Shown: positions 45,997 through 52,872 of the stretch, piece by piece
How positions within the stretch are numbered: the first letter of the stretch is position 1
Layout of the letters: every line of letters begins with the position of its first letter
NCBI RefSeq assembly: GCF_029892445.1
Contig: NZ_JARXVJ010000001.1
Coordinates: 1,302,001-1,366,000, forward strand
Direction: 5' to 3'
Length of the DNA stretch: 64,000 bases
Source: Chryseobacterium sp. H1D6B
Lineage (GTDB): Bacteria; Bacteroidota; Bacteroidia; Flavobacteriales; Weeksellaceae
Program-made: the position numbers and the translations under genes
The notes under the pieces: generated by a model
Databases searched by the model: none
What the model was told of the DNA's origin: nothing
What the model saw: the letters and a program-made list of their open reading frames with translations, nothing else

Positions 45997-46075
45997 CTAT
46001 ATTTTGGCTGAAGCCAGGCGGGTATTCTTTTTTAAAGCGGGTTAAAACCCTGTCCTATTGATGATAACCCGTTGA
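45997..46075. repeat. Intergenic element with two mini-hairpins
   Basis: Two perfect short hairpins of the same design lie about 35 bases apart: TGGCT-GA-AGCCA (46005-46016) and GGGTT-AA-AACCC (46039-46050). A CCTATTGATGATAACCCG tail can also pair with the second. The pattern resembles GGCTnAAGCC-type dispersed elements in flavobacterial intergenic DNA; copies elsewhere cannot be checked here. Confidence 0.45.
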
Positions 46076-46080
46076 TAAAA

Positions 46081-47901
46081 CTATTTTAGAATCGTTTTAT
46101 TTTCTGTGACTGCTTTTATCGTGTATGTTTTCAGATCAATTTCAAAATGGTCTGAAGGATCTCCATTTGAAAGCAGAGCCAAGATTTTGAAAAGAGATTT
46201 TAATTGTATTATAAACGGATCGTTAGTTTTGTGAGCATCATATAATTTTTCTACTATCTCATACTGCTGCAGCCTTTCTGCCGGTATATCTTTTTTGGCC
46301 AGCTTATCTGCTGATTGAAATTTATACAGATCCAGCAGCAGATCATCAAAACTCCAGTTTTTAAATAATTCTGTGTGGATGCCTTTTTTAGCAGCGTCTT
46401 CTGGCCTGACAATCATCAATAAAAGATCTTTTCCCGTCAGTAATGCTGTTTTCTCAATGAAATCATATGGCCAATCATCGGGGATCATACGCAAACGCAC
46501 CAATTCTTTTAAATGAAACAGCATAAAATCATGATAAGATTTTGTCTTTAGGATTTCTTTATTCCAGCGTATTTTAGTTTTGTCTTTACTCAGGGTTTCA
46601 TACTCTTTTTCATATAATGGAAACAGATCGTCAAAATGAGGAACATCATTTAAAACCTCTGTCTGTATTTCCATTTTCTCTGGGGATTGGATGGTCAGAA
46701 TTTTATAAGCGGGTACGTAAGCTGCCAGTGAAGGTACCTGAACATTGACCAGCATTTTCTTATCACCCGTTTTTCTAATTCCAGTATCATTGATATGCAT
46801 GTGTCCCGCAAAATGGATCTGCAGTCCGGCTTCTATAAATTCTTTTGCTACTTCTTCTTCCGGAACCCGTTCTAACTGAAATTTTTTATCTCCTAAGAGT
46901 TTTCTGATCTCACCTGAAGCTCCGTCATTAAAGTCGATCATCGGATAATGGGTAAATGCGATTAAAGTTTTATTATTTTTCTTTGCTTCCGCTGCTATTT
47001 TTTTTACCCATTGAATTAAATGCTGTTTATGGGTGATTACATTATTATATCCAATACTTGCTCCACGGTAATTATCTGGATCGTCTGAGTTTCCATTTAG
47101 ACTCTTAGGTATATAAGTATTTCCATCAATTGCAATCATCCAGACGCCTTTCACTGGCTCTACAACATAACTGAGATCTGGAACCAAAAACCCTTTAGAA
47201 ACCTCATACATTCTTTTAAAATACGATGCATTCTCTACTGCACTGCTGTACGAATAACTGCGATATAAGCCTTTATCAAAAGGTGTACTCCAATATAGAT
47301 CTTCTTTTTTCGGATAAAAACCAAAGTCTTTTAATTCACTTAAAATTTCCAAATATCCTGATGCAGCGATGTCTTTGGTGATCATTTTATTTTTTATTTT
47401 TCCAAGATCTTCTCTGCTGTAAATTCCTAATGGATTTCCATCTTCACCCAGAAAATCGTCTTTTCCGGCATCCTGTCTGAAAGGACCTACCGGATCATGG
47501 TTTCCAGTGGTCAGATAAAAACTAATACCATACTGCCGCTGATATTTATTTAAGATTTTATGAAGTCCCCGTAGATTATATGCTTGTCCGTCATCCGAAA
47601 AATCACCGGGCATCGCTACAATCTTAATCCCTTTCGCAGCGATATCATCCAGAGCTTTTAAAAACGCAAAATAATTTTCGTTGAAAATACGGGTAGAATG
47701 CAGCTGGGAATTCATCGTTCTCATGATCGTCGGCTTTCCAGTCTTGGGATTATCAATTCCTTTAAAATTATTGTCTGCAAAATCCCCGTAGAGATCCTGA
47801 AAATGCACATCGGAAAGAAATGCGATCTGTATAGGTTGCTGCTGGGCAGATAAGTTCAAAAAACTAAAAAACAAAGCGGACAATATTCCTTTGATAATCA
47901 T
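46081..47901 (-). CDS. Secreted calcineurin-like metallophosphoesterase
   Basis: A 606-residue protein with a signal peptide (MIIKGILSALFFSFLNLSAQ). All the two-metal phosphoesterase motifs are present: FLSDVHFQD, PGDFSDDG, TGNHD, a histidine in FTHYPM and AGHMHIND. The C-terminal ~180 residues (from about 420) are a helix-rich extension without recognised motif. It would act in the periplasm or outside the cell on a phosphomonoester or diester. It converges on the PI-PLC-like gene, so the two may work in sequence on the same phosphate-containing substrate; this is inference from position. Confidence 0.85.
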   Translation of the reverse strand: MIIKGILSALFFSFLNLSAQQQPIQIAFLSDVHFQDLYGDFADNNFKGIDNPKTGKPTIMRTMNSQLHSTRIFNENYFAFLKALDDIAAKGIKIVAMPGDFSDDGQAYNLRGLHKILNKYQRQYGISFYLTTGNHDPVGPFRQDAGKDDFLGEDGNPLGIYSREDLGKIKNKMITKDIAASGYLEILSELKDFGFYPKKEDLYWSTPFDKGLYRSYSYSSAVENASYFKRMYEVSKGFLVPDLSYVVEPVKGVWMIAIDGNTYIPKSLNGNSDDPDNYRGASIGYNNVITHKQHLIQWVKKIAAEAKKNNKTLIAFTHYPMIDFNDGASGEIRKLLGDKKFQLERVPEEEVAKEFIEAGLQIHFAGHMHINDTGIRKTGDKKMLVNVQVPSLAAYVPAYKILTIQSPEKMEIQTEVLNDVPHFDDLFPLYEKEYETLSKDKTKIRWNKEILKTKSYHDFMLFHLKELVRLRMIPDDWPYDFIEKTALLTGKDLLLMIVRPEDAAKKGIHTELFKNWSFDDLLLDLYKFQSADKLAKKDIPAERLQQYEIVEKLYDAHKTNDPFIIQLKSLFKILALLSNGDPSDHFEIDLKTYTIKAVTENKTILK

Positions 47902-47986
47902 TTTAAAAATAACCCGAAAATTAGATGATTATTTTTCAAACTTCTTTAAGCCAATATTAAATTATTGTGATATTGGGGAGAATAAT

Positions 47987-48793
47987 TTACTCTTCTTCAG
48001 GCCCAGCATAATTATATATAATCCGCTCAGTAACATCCCATAAAGCTTTTCCATTTTCTGGATGTTTACCATAACAGGTGAAAAATTCAACATTATTATT
48101 ACTCTTATTATACCAGACTTTCCCCATGGCATTTTCTATGGTTAGTGTGTCTGGCCTCGTAATTTTTTTAAAATGTTTTAGCTTTATTGTATCTACAGGC
48201 TCAAGTTCATGCTGGGGATTATGATCATCACAATAAGCCAGTTTATATTCGCTTTCTTCCCAGTACATGCAGTTTTTTTCATTTTTAGGAACTCCGCCCA
48301 TAAGAAAATTAAATCCTCCTATTAATTCTTTCCCTTCTTTATCCTTATCATATATCACAGCTTTTCCTGTAAGAATAAATGCAATTACAATTACAACAGC
48401 AATCCCCACACTACTCTGTTTTGTCAAAAATTCCGGCATTGTAAAAATCGGCTTGTTAATGATCGTTATGACAATTTTAGAAATTGTATGCTGTATAGTA
48501 TATTCTATTGTTTTCCATTCTGAACAATATTCTTTAAATGTGTCATAGCCTAAATATTGGCTTAAATTATCCAAAATAGGCTTCTTTATGTTATAATCTT
48601 CATCTTTCTCCACTATGGTTTTGTAATAGTTTTCGAAAGATTTATAACTCAATCCTTCATATTCATCTTTTAAAATTTGTTCAAGATATAACAGAATTCC
48701 GCTAAATGAATTTTCTGGAGTTTCATTAGATGCCTTTTCATAAACATCTTCAAGTAGTTTTTTTTTCTGTGGTAAAAATTTTGACATAATCAT
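47987..48793 (-). CDS. Single-pass membrane protein with helical N-terminal domain, unknown
   Basis: A 268-residue protein. The N-terminal ~115 residues are helical and carry YKSFENYY... KPILDNLSQYLGYDTFKEYC. This resembles an N-terminal helical module seen in several Bacteroidota proteins (TLD-LAxYLGYxSWxxF pattern). A membrane segment follows near residues 130-148 (VGIAVVIVIAFILTG). The outer C-terminal ~120 residues have three cysteines and end KALWDVTERIIYNYAGPEEE. The function is unknown. Its promoter region has the same palindrome and spacing as the 51.9 kb operon, so it is probably in the same regulon. Met3 is an alternative start. Confidence 0.68.
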   Translation of the reverse strand: MIMSKFLPQKKKLLEDVYEKASNETPENSFSGILLYLEQILKDEYEGLSYKSFENYYKTIVEKDEDYNIKKPILDNLSQYLGYDTFKEYCSEWKTIEYTIQHTISKIVITIINKPIFTMPEFLTKQSSVGIAVVIVIAFILTGKAVIYDKDKEGKELIGGFNFLMGGVPKNEKNCMYWEESEYKLAYCDDHNPQHELEPVDTIKLKHFKKITRPDTLTIENAMGKVWYNKSNNNVEFFTCYGKHPENGKALWDVTERIIYNYAGPEEE

Positions 48794-48805
48794 GGATATT
48801 ATTTG

Positions 48806-48813
48806 GAAAAGTA
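48806..48813 (-). promoter_or_regulatory. -7-like element (TACTTTTC on the minus strand)
   Basis: Seven of eight matches to TAnnTTTG, 12 bases before the start at 48793. It sits exactly 22 bp from the palindrome at 48836-48849. Confidence 0.5.
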
Positions 48814-48835
48814 GACAAATTTTGAAGAATAAAAA

Positions 48836-48849
48836 TACGGTTTTCCGTA
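48836..48849. promoter_or_regulatory. Palindromic operator TACGG-TTTT-CCGTA
   Basis: A perfect 5-bp inverted repeat with a 4-base spacer. The same element, with one spacer change, occurs at 51805-51818 with the same 22-bp distance to a -7 element. It is a likely activator site for the nearby response regulator. Confidence 0.65.
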
Positions 48850-48852
48850 AAA

Positions 48853-48885
48853 AAACTTTCCTGAAACTTTCCTAAAACTTTCTAA
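48853..48885 (+). repeat. Three tandem 11-bp direct repeats
   Basis: AAACTTTCCTG, AAACTTTCCTA and AAACTTTCTAA follow one another without gaps. The 11-bp period places each copy on the same DNA face. They lie between the palindrome and the leader of the small secreted peptide and may bind a regulator. Confidence 0.6.
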
Positions 48886-48985
48886 CCCTCACTTTCATTT
48901 TCGTTGTTATTTTGCCATAGAAATCAGTGACAAACAAACAATTACAAGAACAAATTTACAAAACTGATTTCTAAAATCACCAGAT

Positions 48986-49053
48986 AAAACGGAAGAGAAC
49001 TCCGGGTTGGGAAGCAGATGTTTCACTTCCGTTTTTGAAGGTTTACTTCCCAA
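48986..49053 (+). promoter_or_regulatory. Predicted pseudoknot RNA leader
   Basis: Two perfect stems interlock. AAAACGGAAG (48986-48995) pairs with CTTCCGTTTT (49026-49035), and TTGGGAAG (49007-49014) pairs with CTTCCCAA (49046-49053). The order is that of an H-type pseudoknot. A short palindrome with a T run follows at 49061-49077. It would lie in the 5' leader of the gene at 49152, or be a separate small RNA. Confidence 0.5.
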
Positions 49054-49090
49054 AAATTTAAGAAGCGCTTCTTTTTTCAAACGTGTACAG

Positions 49091-49112
49091 CTCGTGATAA
49101 ATATATCATGAG
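49091..49112 (+). promoter_or_regulatory. Leader hairpin before the small secreted peptide
   Basis: CTCGTGATA pairs with TATCATGAG (one G-U) around an AATA loop, 39 bases before the start at 49152. The upstream ATG at 49108 lies inside it and opens an 18-codon frame that overlaps the 49152 start. Confidence 0.45.
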
Positions 49113-49151
49113 AGGAAGAAAAACAACCTTAATTTTTAAATTTTTAAAACA

Positions 49152-49364
49152 ATGTTACAACTAATATTGATGCTACTGGGATTAGCATTTTCAAATAATA
49201 ACGGAAACACAACAACATGTAATAACAACCAAGATCCAATAACGATACAGACTGGCGGACCAAGTAATCCGGGAAGCGGAACAGGGACAGATCCAGGGTC
49301 AGGAACCGGAGAAAGCGGTGGAGATACAGGAGGAAATACAGGACAAAAACCTCCAACACCATAA
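49152..49364 (+). CDS. Small Gly/Ser/Thr/Pro-rich secreted peptide
   Basis: A 70-residue protein. A short hydrophobic N-terminus (MLQLILMLLGLAFS) could act as a signal or membrane anchor. The rest is low-complexity: Asn-rich up to about residue 27, then GSGTGTDPGSGTGESGG-type glycine repeats ending QKPPTP. A single cysteine is at residue 23. It looks disordered and exported. It follows a long structured leader and ends at its own terminator just before the kinase gene. The function is unknown; a role as the ligand or target of the adjacent sensor is a guess. Confidence 0.62.
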   Translation: MLQLILMLLGLAFSNNNGNTTTCNNNQDPITIQTGGPSNPGSGTGTDPGSGTGESGGDTGGNTGQKPPTP

Positions 49365-49377
49365 AATTTGTATTAAC

Positions 49378-49409
49378 AAGAGAGTAATTTTAACATTACT
49401 CTCTTTTTT
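49378..49409 (+). terminator. Terminator between the small peptide and the kinase
   Basis: An 11-bp perfect stem (AAGAGAGTAAT, 49378-49388, with ATTACTCTCTT, 49395-49405) is followed by a T run. The kinase would be reached by read-through or by a promoter not identified. Confidence 0.8.
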
Positions 49410-49428
49410 GTATATTGGAAAGAAAATT

Positions 49429-51066
49429 TTGAAAAAATTTATTCTCTTAACCTTCCTGATTCTCATTAGCTGTAATAAACAAGTTCAGGATACTATCAAA
49501 CCCCAAAATAAATATTTAATAAAAGCTAAAATCTGCAGAGATAATAAAAATCTTGACTCGGCATATATATATTATACCAGAGCAAAAGAGGAGTTATTAA
49601 AAATTCCAGACAGCACGGAAGCCGCCCGGGCAATTACCAATATAGCAATTATAGAATGTGATAAAGGCAATTATTATGGGAGTATTAAAAACTCTGTTGA
49701 AGCTGAGAAACTTTTAAGCAAAAAATCCGATACTGTTTCTAAAACAATAGCTGCTGCAAATTACAATTCAATCGCTATAGCATCAAAAAATTTAAAAAAC
49801 TATAGTGATGCTATTACTTATTATAAACTAGCCGTCGCATCAGCTGTAAACAAAGTGGAGTCTTTAGCATATAATAATAATATTGGAGATAATTATTTAG
49901 AGCAAAATAATTTAGAATTAGCTAAAATATATTTTCAAAAAGCATTACTCACACCAAATAGTTTAGATTATGCTAGAGCATTAAATAATTTAGCAAAAGT
50001 TAAATTTTTAGAAAATGAGAATTATAATGCTTTGCCAGAATTATATAAAGCATGGAAAATAAGAACTCAAAAAGACGATAAGAGTGGGATAAATTCAAGT
50101 CTTGCTACTTTAGCTGATTATTATCTGAAAACAGACAAGTCTAAATCTCTGTTTTTTGCTGAAGAAATGTATAAGGTTGCTTCAAAAAATAAAAGTCCAG
50201 ATGACAGATTAGAAGCTTTATCTAAATTAATAACCCTTGATCCAAAAAATTATTTTGAGAATTTCAAAAAATATATCTCTCTCAGTGACAGTATACAAAC
50301 AGACCGAAATAATAACAGCAATAAATTTGCTCTTTTACAGTTTGATGTTGAAAAAATAAAAAGACAAAACGCTGAGAACGAAACATTTATAATAAAACAG
50401 AAATATTTTTCAGCTCTATTAATTCTAGCATTAATTATTAGTATTATATGGTATATTAAAAGACAAAAAACATTAAAAAGAGAAAACGAATTAAAAATAA
50501 AAGACAACCAGCTTAAAATATCCAAAAAAGTACACGACGTTGTTGCCAACGGGATCTATCATGTAATGGCTAAAATTGAAAATCAGGAAGATTTCAATAA
50601 AGAGGAAACACTGGATGAATTAGAATTTGTTTACGAGAAATCGAGAGATATCTCATACGAAAAAGATGATGCTAAAAGTAAGGAAGACTTCAATGAAAGA
50701 GTTTCTAACCTCATCGCTTCTTTTAAAAATGACACCGTCAATACTTATGTTGCTGGAAACAGCAAAGAGATCTGGAACGGTTTAAAAGAATCAGCACAGG
50801 AGGAAGTATTTCAAATCATCCGCGAACTGCTTGTTAATATGAAAAAACACAGCGGGGCAGACAGAGTTGCTTTTAAATTTGAAAGAGAAAATAACCTTAT
50901 CAAAATCTTTTATACAGACAATGGCATTGGTATTTCCGGAGATATGATCTATAAAAATGGCTTATCTTCTACGGTTTCCCGTATTGAAACTATTCATGGA
51001 GAAATTACTTTTGACACGAAAACCGAAAAGGGATTGAAAATTAGTATTTCATTTCCTGTTTCTTAA
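49429..51066 (+). CDS. TPR-containing sensor histidine kinase, lipoprotein-type N-terminus
   Basis: A kinase of 545 residues when started at the TTG at 49429. That start gives MKKFILLTFLILISC, a lipoprotein-like signal; upstream ATG 49318 would overlap the peptide gene and the terminator. TPR-like helical repeats fill residues ~35-270. A membrane segment lies at 326-343. The phosphoacceptor is H369 in KKVHDVVANG (HisKA_3 type). ATP-binding boxes are ELLVNMKKHSGA (N470) and TDNGIGI (D497). The response regulator follows after 13 bases. Such kinases sense through the periplasmic TPR part; the signal is unknown. Confidence 0.85.
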   Translation: MKKFILLTFLILISCNKQVQDTIKPQNKYLIKAKICRDNKNLDSAYIYYTRAKEELLKIPDSTEAARAITNIAIIECDKGNYYGSIKNSVEAEKLLSKKSDTVSKTIAAANYNSIAIASKNLKNYSDAITYYKLAVASAVNKVESLAYNNNIGDNYLEQNNLELAKIYFQKALLTPNSLDYARALNNLAKVKFLENENYNALPELYKAWKIRTQKDDKSGINSSLATLADYYLKTDKSKSLFFAEEMYKVASKNKSPDDRLEALSKLITLDPKNYFENFKKYISLSDSIQTDRNNNSNKFALLQFDVEKIKRQNAENETFIIKQKYFSALLILALIISIIWYIKRQKTLKRENELKIKDNQLKISKKVHDVVANGIYHVMAKIENQEDFNKEETLDELEFVYEKSRDISYEKDDAKSKEDFNERVSNLIASFKNDTVNTYVAGNSKEIWNGLKESAQEEVFQIIRELLVNMKKHSGADRVAFKFERENNLIKIFYTDNGIGISGDMIYKNGLSSTVSRIETIHGEITFDTKTEKGLKISISFPVS

Positions 51067-51079
51067 AAAAGAGAAAAGA

Positions 51080-51745
51080 ATGTTCAAAAAAATTTTAATT
51101 GCCGAAGACCACGAGAGTATTAATTTTTCAGTGCAGAAAACATTAGAAGAACTCAACATTCCGAATGTTGATTACGTATATTATTGCGATGATGCCTTAG
51201 CAAAAGTAAAAAAAGCGATCCGTGAAAATGAGCCTTATGATCTGCTAATTACTGATCTTTATTACGAAGAAGACCATCATCCACAAAACATAAAAGACGG
51301 AAAAGAACTGATCCAGGAGATAAGGAAAGACCAGCCCTCATTAAAAGCTATCGTATTTTCCGCTGAACATAAATCCGGAATTATAGATTCCCTCTTTACA
51401 GAATACAAAATCAACGGTTACGTGCGTAAAGCCCGCAATGATTCCAAAGAGCTGAAGAAAGCAATTGCTTCCGTATACGTCAATGAGAACTATTTGTCTC
51501 TTGATCTTAAACAGGAAGTAAAAAAACTGAACAGTTATGAATTCTCCCCTTATGACATTACCTTAGTTTCTCTTCTTTCACAGGGTGTTTTACAGAAAAA
51601 CATTCCGGTTTATCTTCAAAATAATAATATTAAACCGAACAGTTTAAGCAGCATCGAAAAAAAATTAAATACCATAAAAGAAGAACTTCAGGTGAGCAGC
51701 AATGAGCAGTTAGTCGCTTTTTGTAAAGATCTGGGAATTATTTAA
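51080..51745 (+). CDS. Response regulator with divergent LuxR-like DNA-binding domain
   Basis: A 221-residue partner of the kinase. The receiver domain has the acidic pair E9-D10, the phosphoacceptor D59 in DLLITDLYYEE, and a conserved serine (VFSAE) and lysine (YVRKA). The C-terminal ~75 residues (SPYDITLVSLLSQGVLQKNIPVYL..., SLSSIEKKLNTIKEEL, NEQLVAFCKDLGII) have the helix layout of a LuxR/GerE output domain but little sequence match. It ends at a strong terminator, beyond which lies a palindrome that it may itself bind. Confidence 0.83.
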   Translation: MFKKILIAEDHESINFSVQKTLEELNIPNVDYVYYCDDALAKVKKAIRENEPYDLLITDLYYEEDHHPQNIKDGKELIQEIRKDQPSLKAIVFSAEHKSGIIDSLFTEYKINGYVRKARNDSKELKKAIASVYVNENYLSLDLKQEVKKLNSYEFSPYDITLVSLLSQGVLQKNIPVYLQNNNIKPNSLSSIEKKLNTIKEELQVSSNEQLVAFCKDLGII

Positions 51746-51770
51746 AATGCTCAACAAAATAGATTTATAG

Positions 51771-51801
51771 AAACCTTTCAACTTTTTGAAAGGTTTTTTT
51801 G
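51771..51801 (+). terminator. Terminator after the response regulator
   Basis: An 11-bp perfect stem (AAACCTTTCAA, 51771-51781, with TTGAAAGGTTT, 51786-51796) is followed by a T run. Confidence 0.85.
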
Positions 51802-51804
51802 TTT

Positions 51805-51818
51805 TACGGTTTCCCGTA
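51805..51818. promoter_or_regulatory. Palindromic operator TACGG-TTTC-CCGTA
   Basis: A perfect 5-bp inverted repeat whose centre lies about 30 bp before the -7 element at 51841, near -40 from the expected start of transcription. That is where a LuxR-type activator replaces a weak -33 box. It matches the 48836-48849 element. Confidence 0.68.
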
Positions 51819-51840
51819 AGGATTGGGATTTAAAGGGTTA

Positions 51841-51848
51841 TACTTTTG
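51841..51848 (+). promoter_or_regulatory. -7 element of the four-gene operon (TACTTTTG)
   Basis: An exact TAnnTTTG match 28 bases before the start at 51877 and exactly 22 bp after the palindrome. Confidence 0.65.
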
Positions 51849-51876
51849 GAGTGTTAAACCTTAAAACAATTTATTT

Positions 51877-52104
51877 ATGGAAAAATACGGAAATAAAAAT
51901 GGAGATTCTGGTGTATCAGGATACCAGCTTGGAAATGATTACATCTGGGTTGAATTTTCAACGGGCAGCGTCTATGAATATACATATTCAAGCGCTGGAA
52001 TCAGTAACATTAAAACAATGATAAATTTTGCAAAAGCCGGAAGCGGGTTAAATGGGTTTATAAATAGTTATGTGAAATATAAATATTCAAGAAAAATAAA
52101 ATAA
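51877..52104 (+). CDS. KTSC-like small protein
   Basis: A 75-residue soluble protein. SGYQLGNDYIWVEFSTGSVYEYTYSSAGISNIKTMINFAKAGSGLNGFINSYVK, shown here only by its parts VEFSTGSVYEY and SGLNGFINSYVK, follows the KTSC domain pattern (a strand-rich core, then a small-residue stretch and a final helix). KTSC domains occur alone or fused to nucleic-acid-related proteins; their role is unclear. It is the first gene of the palindrome-controlled operon, 2 bases before the YegP-like gene. Confidence 0.65.
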   Translation: MEKYGNKNGDSGVSGYQLGNDYIWVEFSTGSVYEYTYSSAGISNIKTMINFAKAGSGLNGFINSYVKYKYSRKIK

Positions 52105-52106
52105 TT

Positions 52107-52442
52107 ATGGGAAAATTTGTAATTACAAAAAGAAAGGACAATGAATATCAATTCAACCTTAAAACAGTGAACGGAGAAACAATCCTTACAAGTGAAGGAT
52201 ATACTACAAAAGCAAATTGTAGAAAGGGAATTGATTCTGTTAAAGTAAATTCCCCTTTAGATGCCCGCTATGATAGAAAAGAGGCCAAAAATAAACAGCT
52301 CTATTTTAATCTAAAGGCTGGTAATGGAGAAATCATAAGTACTAGTGAAATGTATAACAGCTCCAGTGCAAGAGACAATGGAATAGAATCTGTTAAAAAG
52401 AACGCACCAAATGCCGAAATAGAGGATAAAACAGGCGAATAA
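52107..52442 (+). CDS. YegP/DUF1508 family protein
   Basis: A 111-residue protein with two tandem DUF1508 repeats: residues ~9-48 (YQFNLKTVNGETILTSEGY, then GIDSVK) and ~62-101 (LYFNLKAGNGEIISTSEMY, then GIESVKKNAP). This duplicated layout is that of YegP, a small soluble protein of unknown function sometimes linked to stress. It is second in the operon, with a 22-base gap to the next gene. Confidence 0.85.
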   Translation: MGKFVITKRKDNEYQFNLKTVNGETILTSEGYTTKANCRKGIDSVKVNSPLDARYDRKEAKNKQLYFNLKAGNGEIISTSEMYNSSSARDNGIESVKKNAPNAEIEDKTGE

Positions 52443-52464
52443 TATCTTAAGAATTCTAATAACT

Positions 52465-52845
52465 ATGGAAGCACAAATTCAAAATGAAGTAACATTCTAT
52501 AAAGATAGTTTTGTCAGAGTTACTCAATCTAGATATGTAACCCAATCAAAAACTTATGCAATGAGAAATATTTCTTCTGTCCATATTTTTGAAATTATAA
52601 AAAGCAGAGCAAAAGCCGTTTTCCTGATGATTTTTGGATTATTTTTCCTGCTCTCAAAAGATATATTTTGGGTAGGATTAATTATAATCGCCTTAGGAAT
52701 CTGGTGGCTTACATCTATTAAAAATGAGTATACAGTAAGAATAAGCACTAATGCCGGAGAAGCAGATAGTATTGTATCAACAAACAGAGACTACATTCAA
52801 AAAATCGTAAATGCATTGAACGATGCAATAATCCATCGAGGATAA
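52465..52845 (+). CDS. DUF6232-like membrane protein
   Basis: A 126-residue protein. A strand-rich N-terminal part (FYKDSFVRVTQSRYVTQSKTYAMRNISSV) is followed by two close membrane segments near residues 50-80 and a cytosolic C-terminal part (EYTVRISTNAGEADSIVSTN). This matches the DUF6232 plan, a two-helix membrane protein of unknown role. It is the third gene of the palindrome-controlled operon and lies 27 bases before the secreted protein gene. Confidence 0.72.
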   Translation: MEAQIQNEVTFYKDSFVRVTQSRYVTQSKTYAMRNISSVHIFEIIKSRAKAVFLMIFGLFFLLSKDIFWVGLIIIALGIWWLTSIKNEYTVRISTNAGEADSIVSTNRDYIQKIVNALNDAIIHRG

Positions 52846-52872
52846 TACAGTATTAATTTTAAACTAACCACT

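Noticed and set aside
47951..47976. Terminator after the 48 kb membrane protein gene
   Set aside because: The CCAATAT/ATATTGG stem is short with a 12-base loop and no T run on the minus strand.
48853..48885. CRISPR array start
   Set aside because: The repeats are 11 bp with no spacers.
48900..49080. SRP or RNase P RNA in the structured region
   Set aside because: A GGAAGCAG-like word occurs, but the conserved cores of these RNAs are not present.
49318..49428. ATG start at 49318 for the kinase
   Set aside because: It overlaps the secreted peptide gene and a strong terminator and buries the lipoprotein signal.
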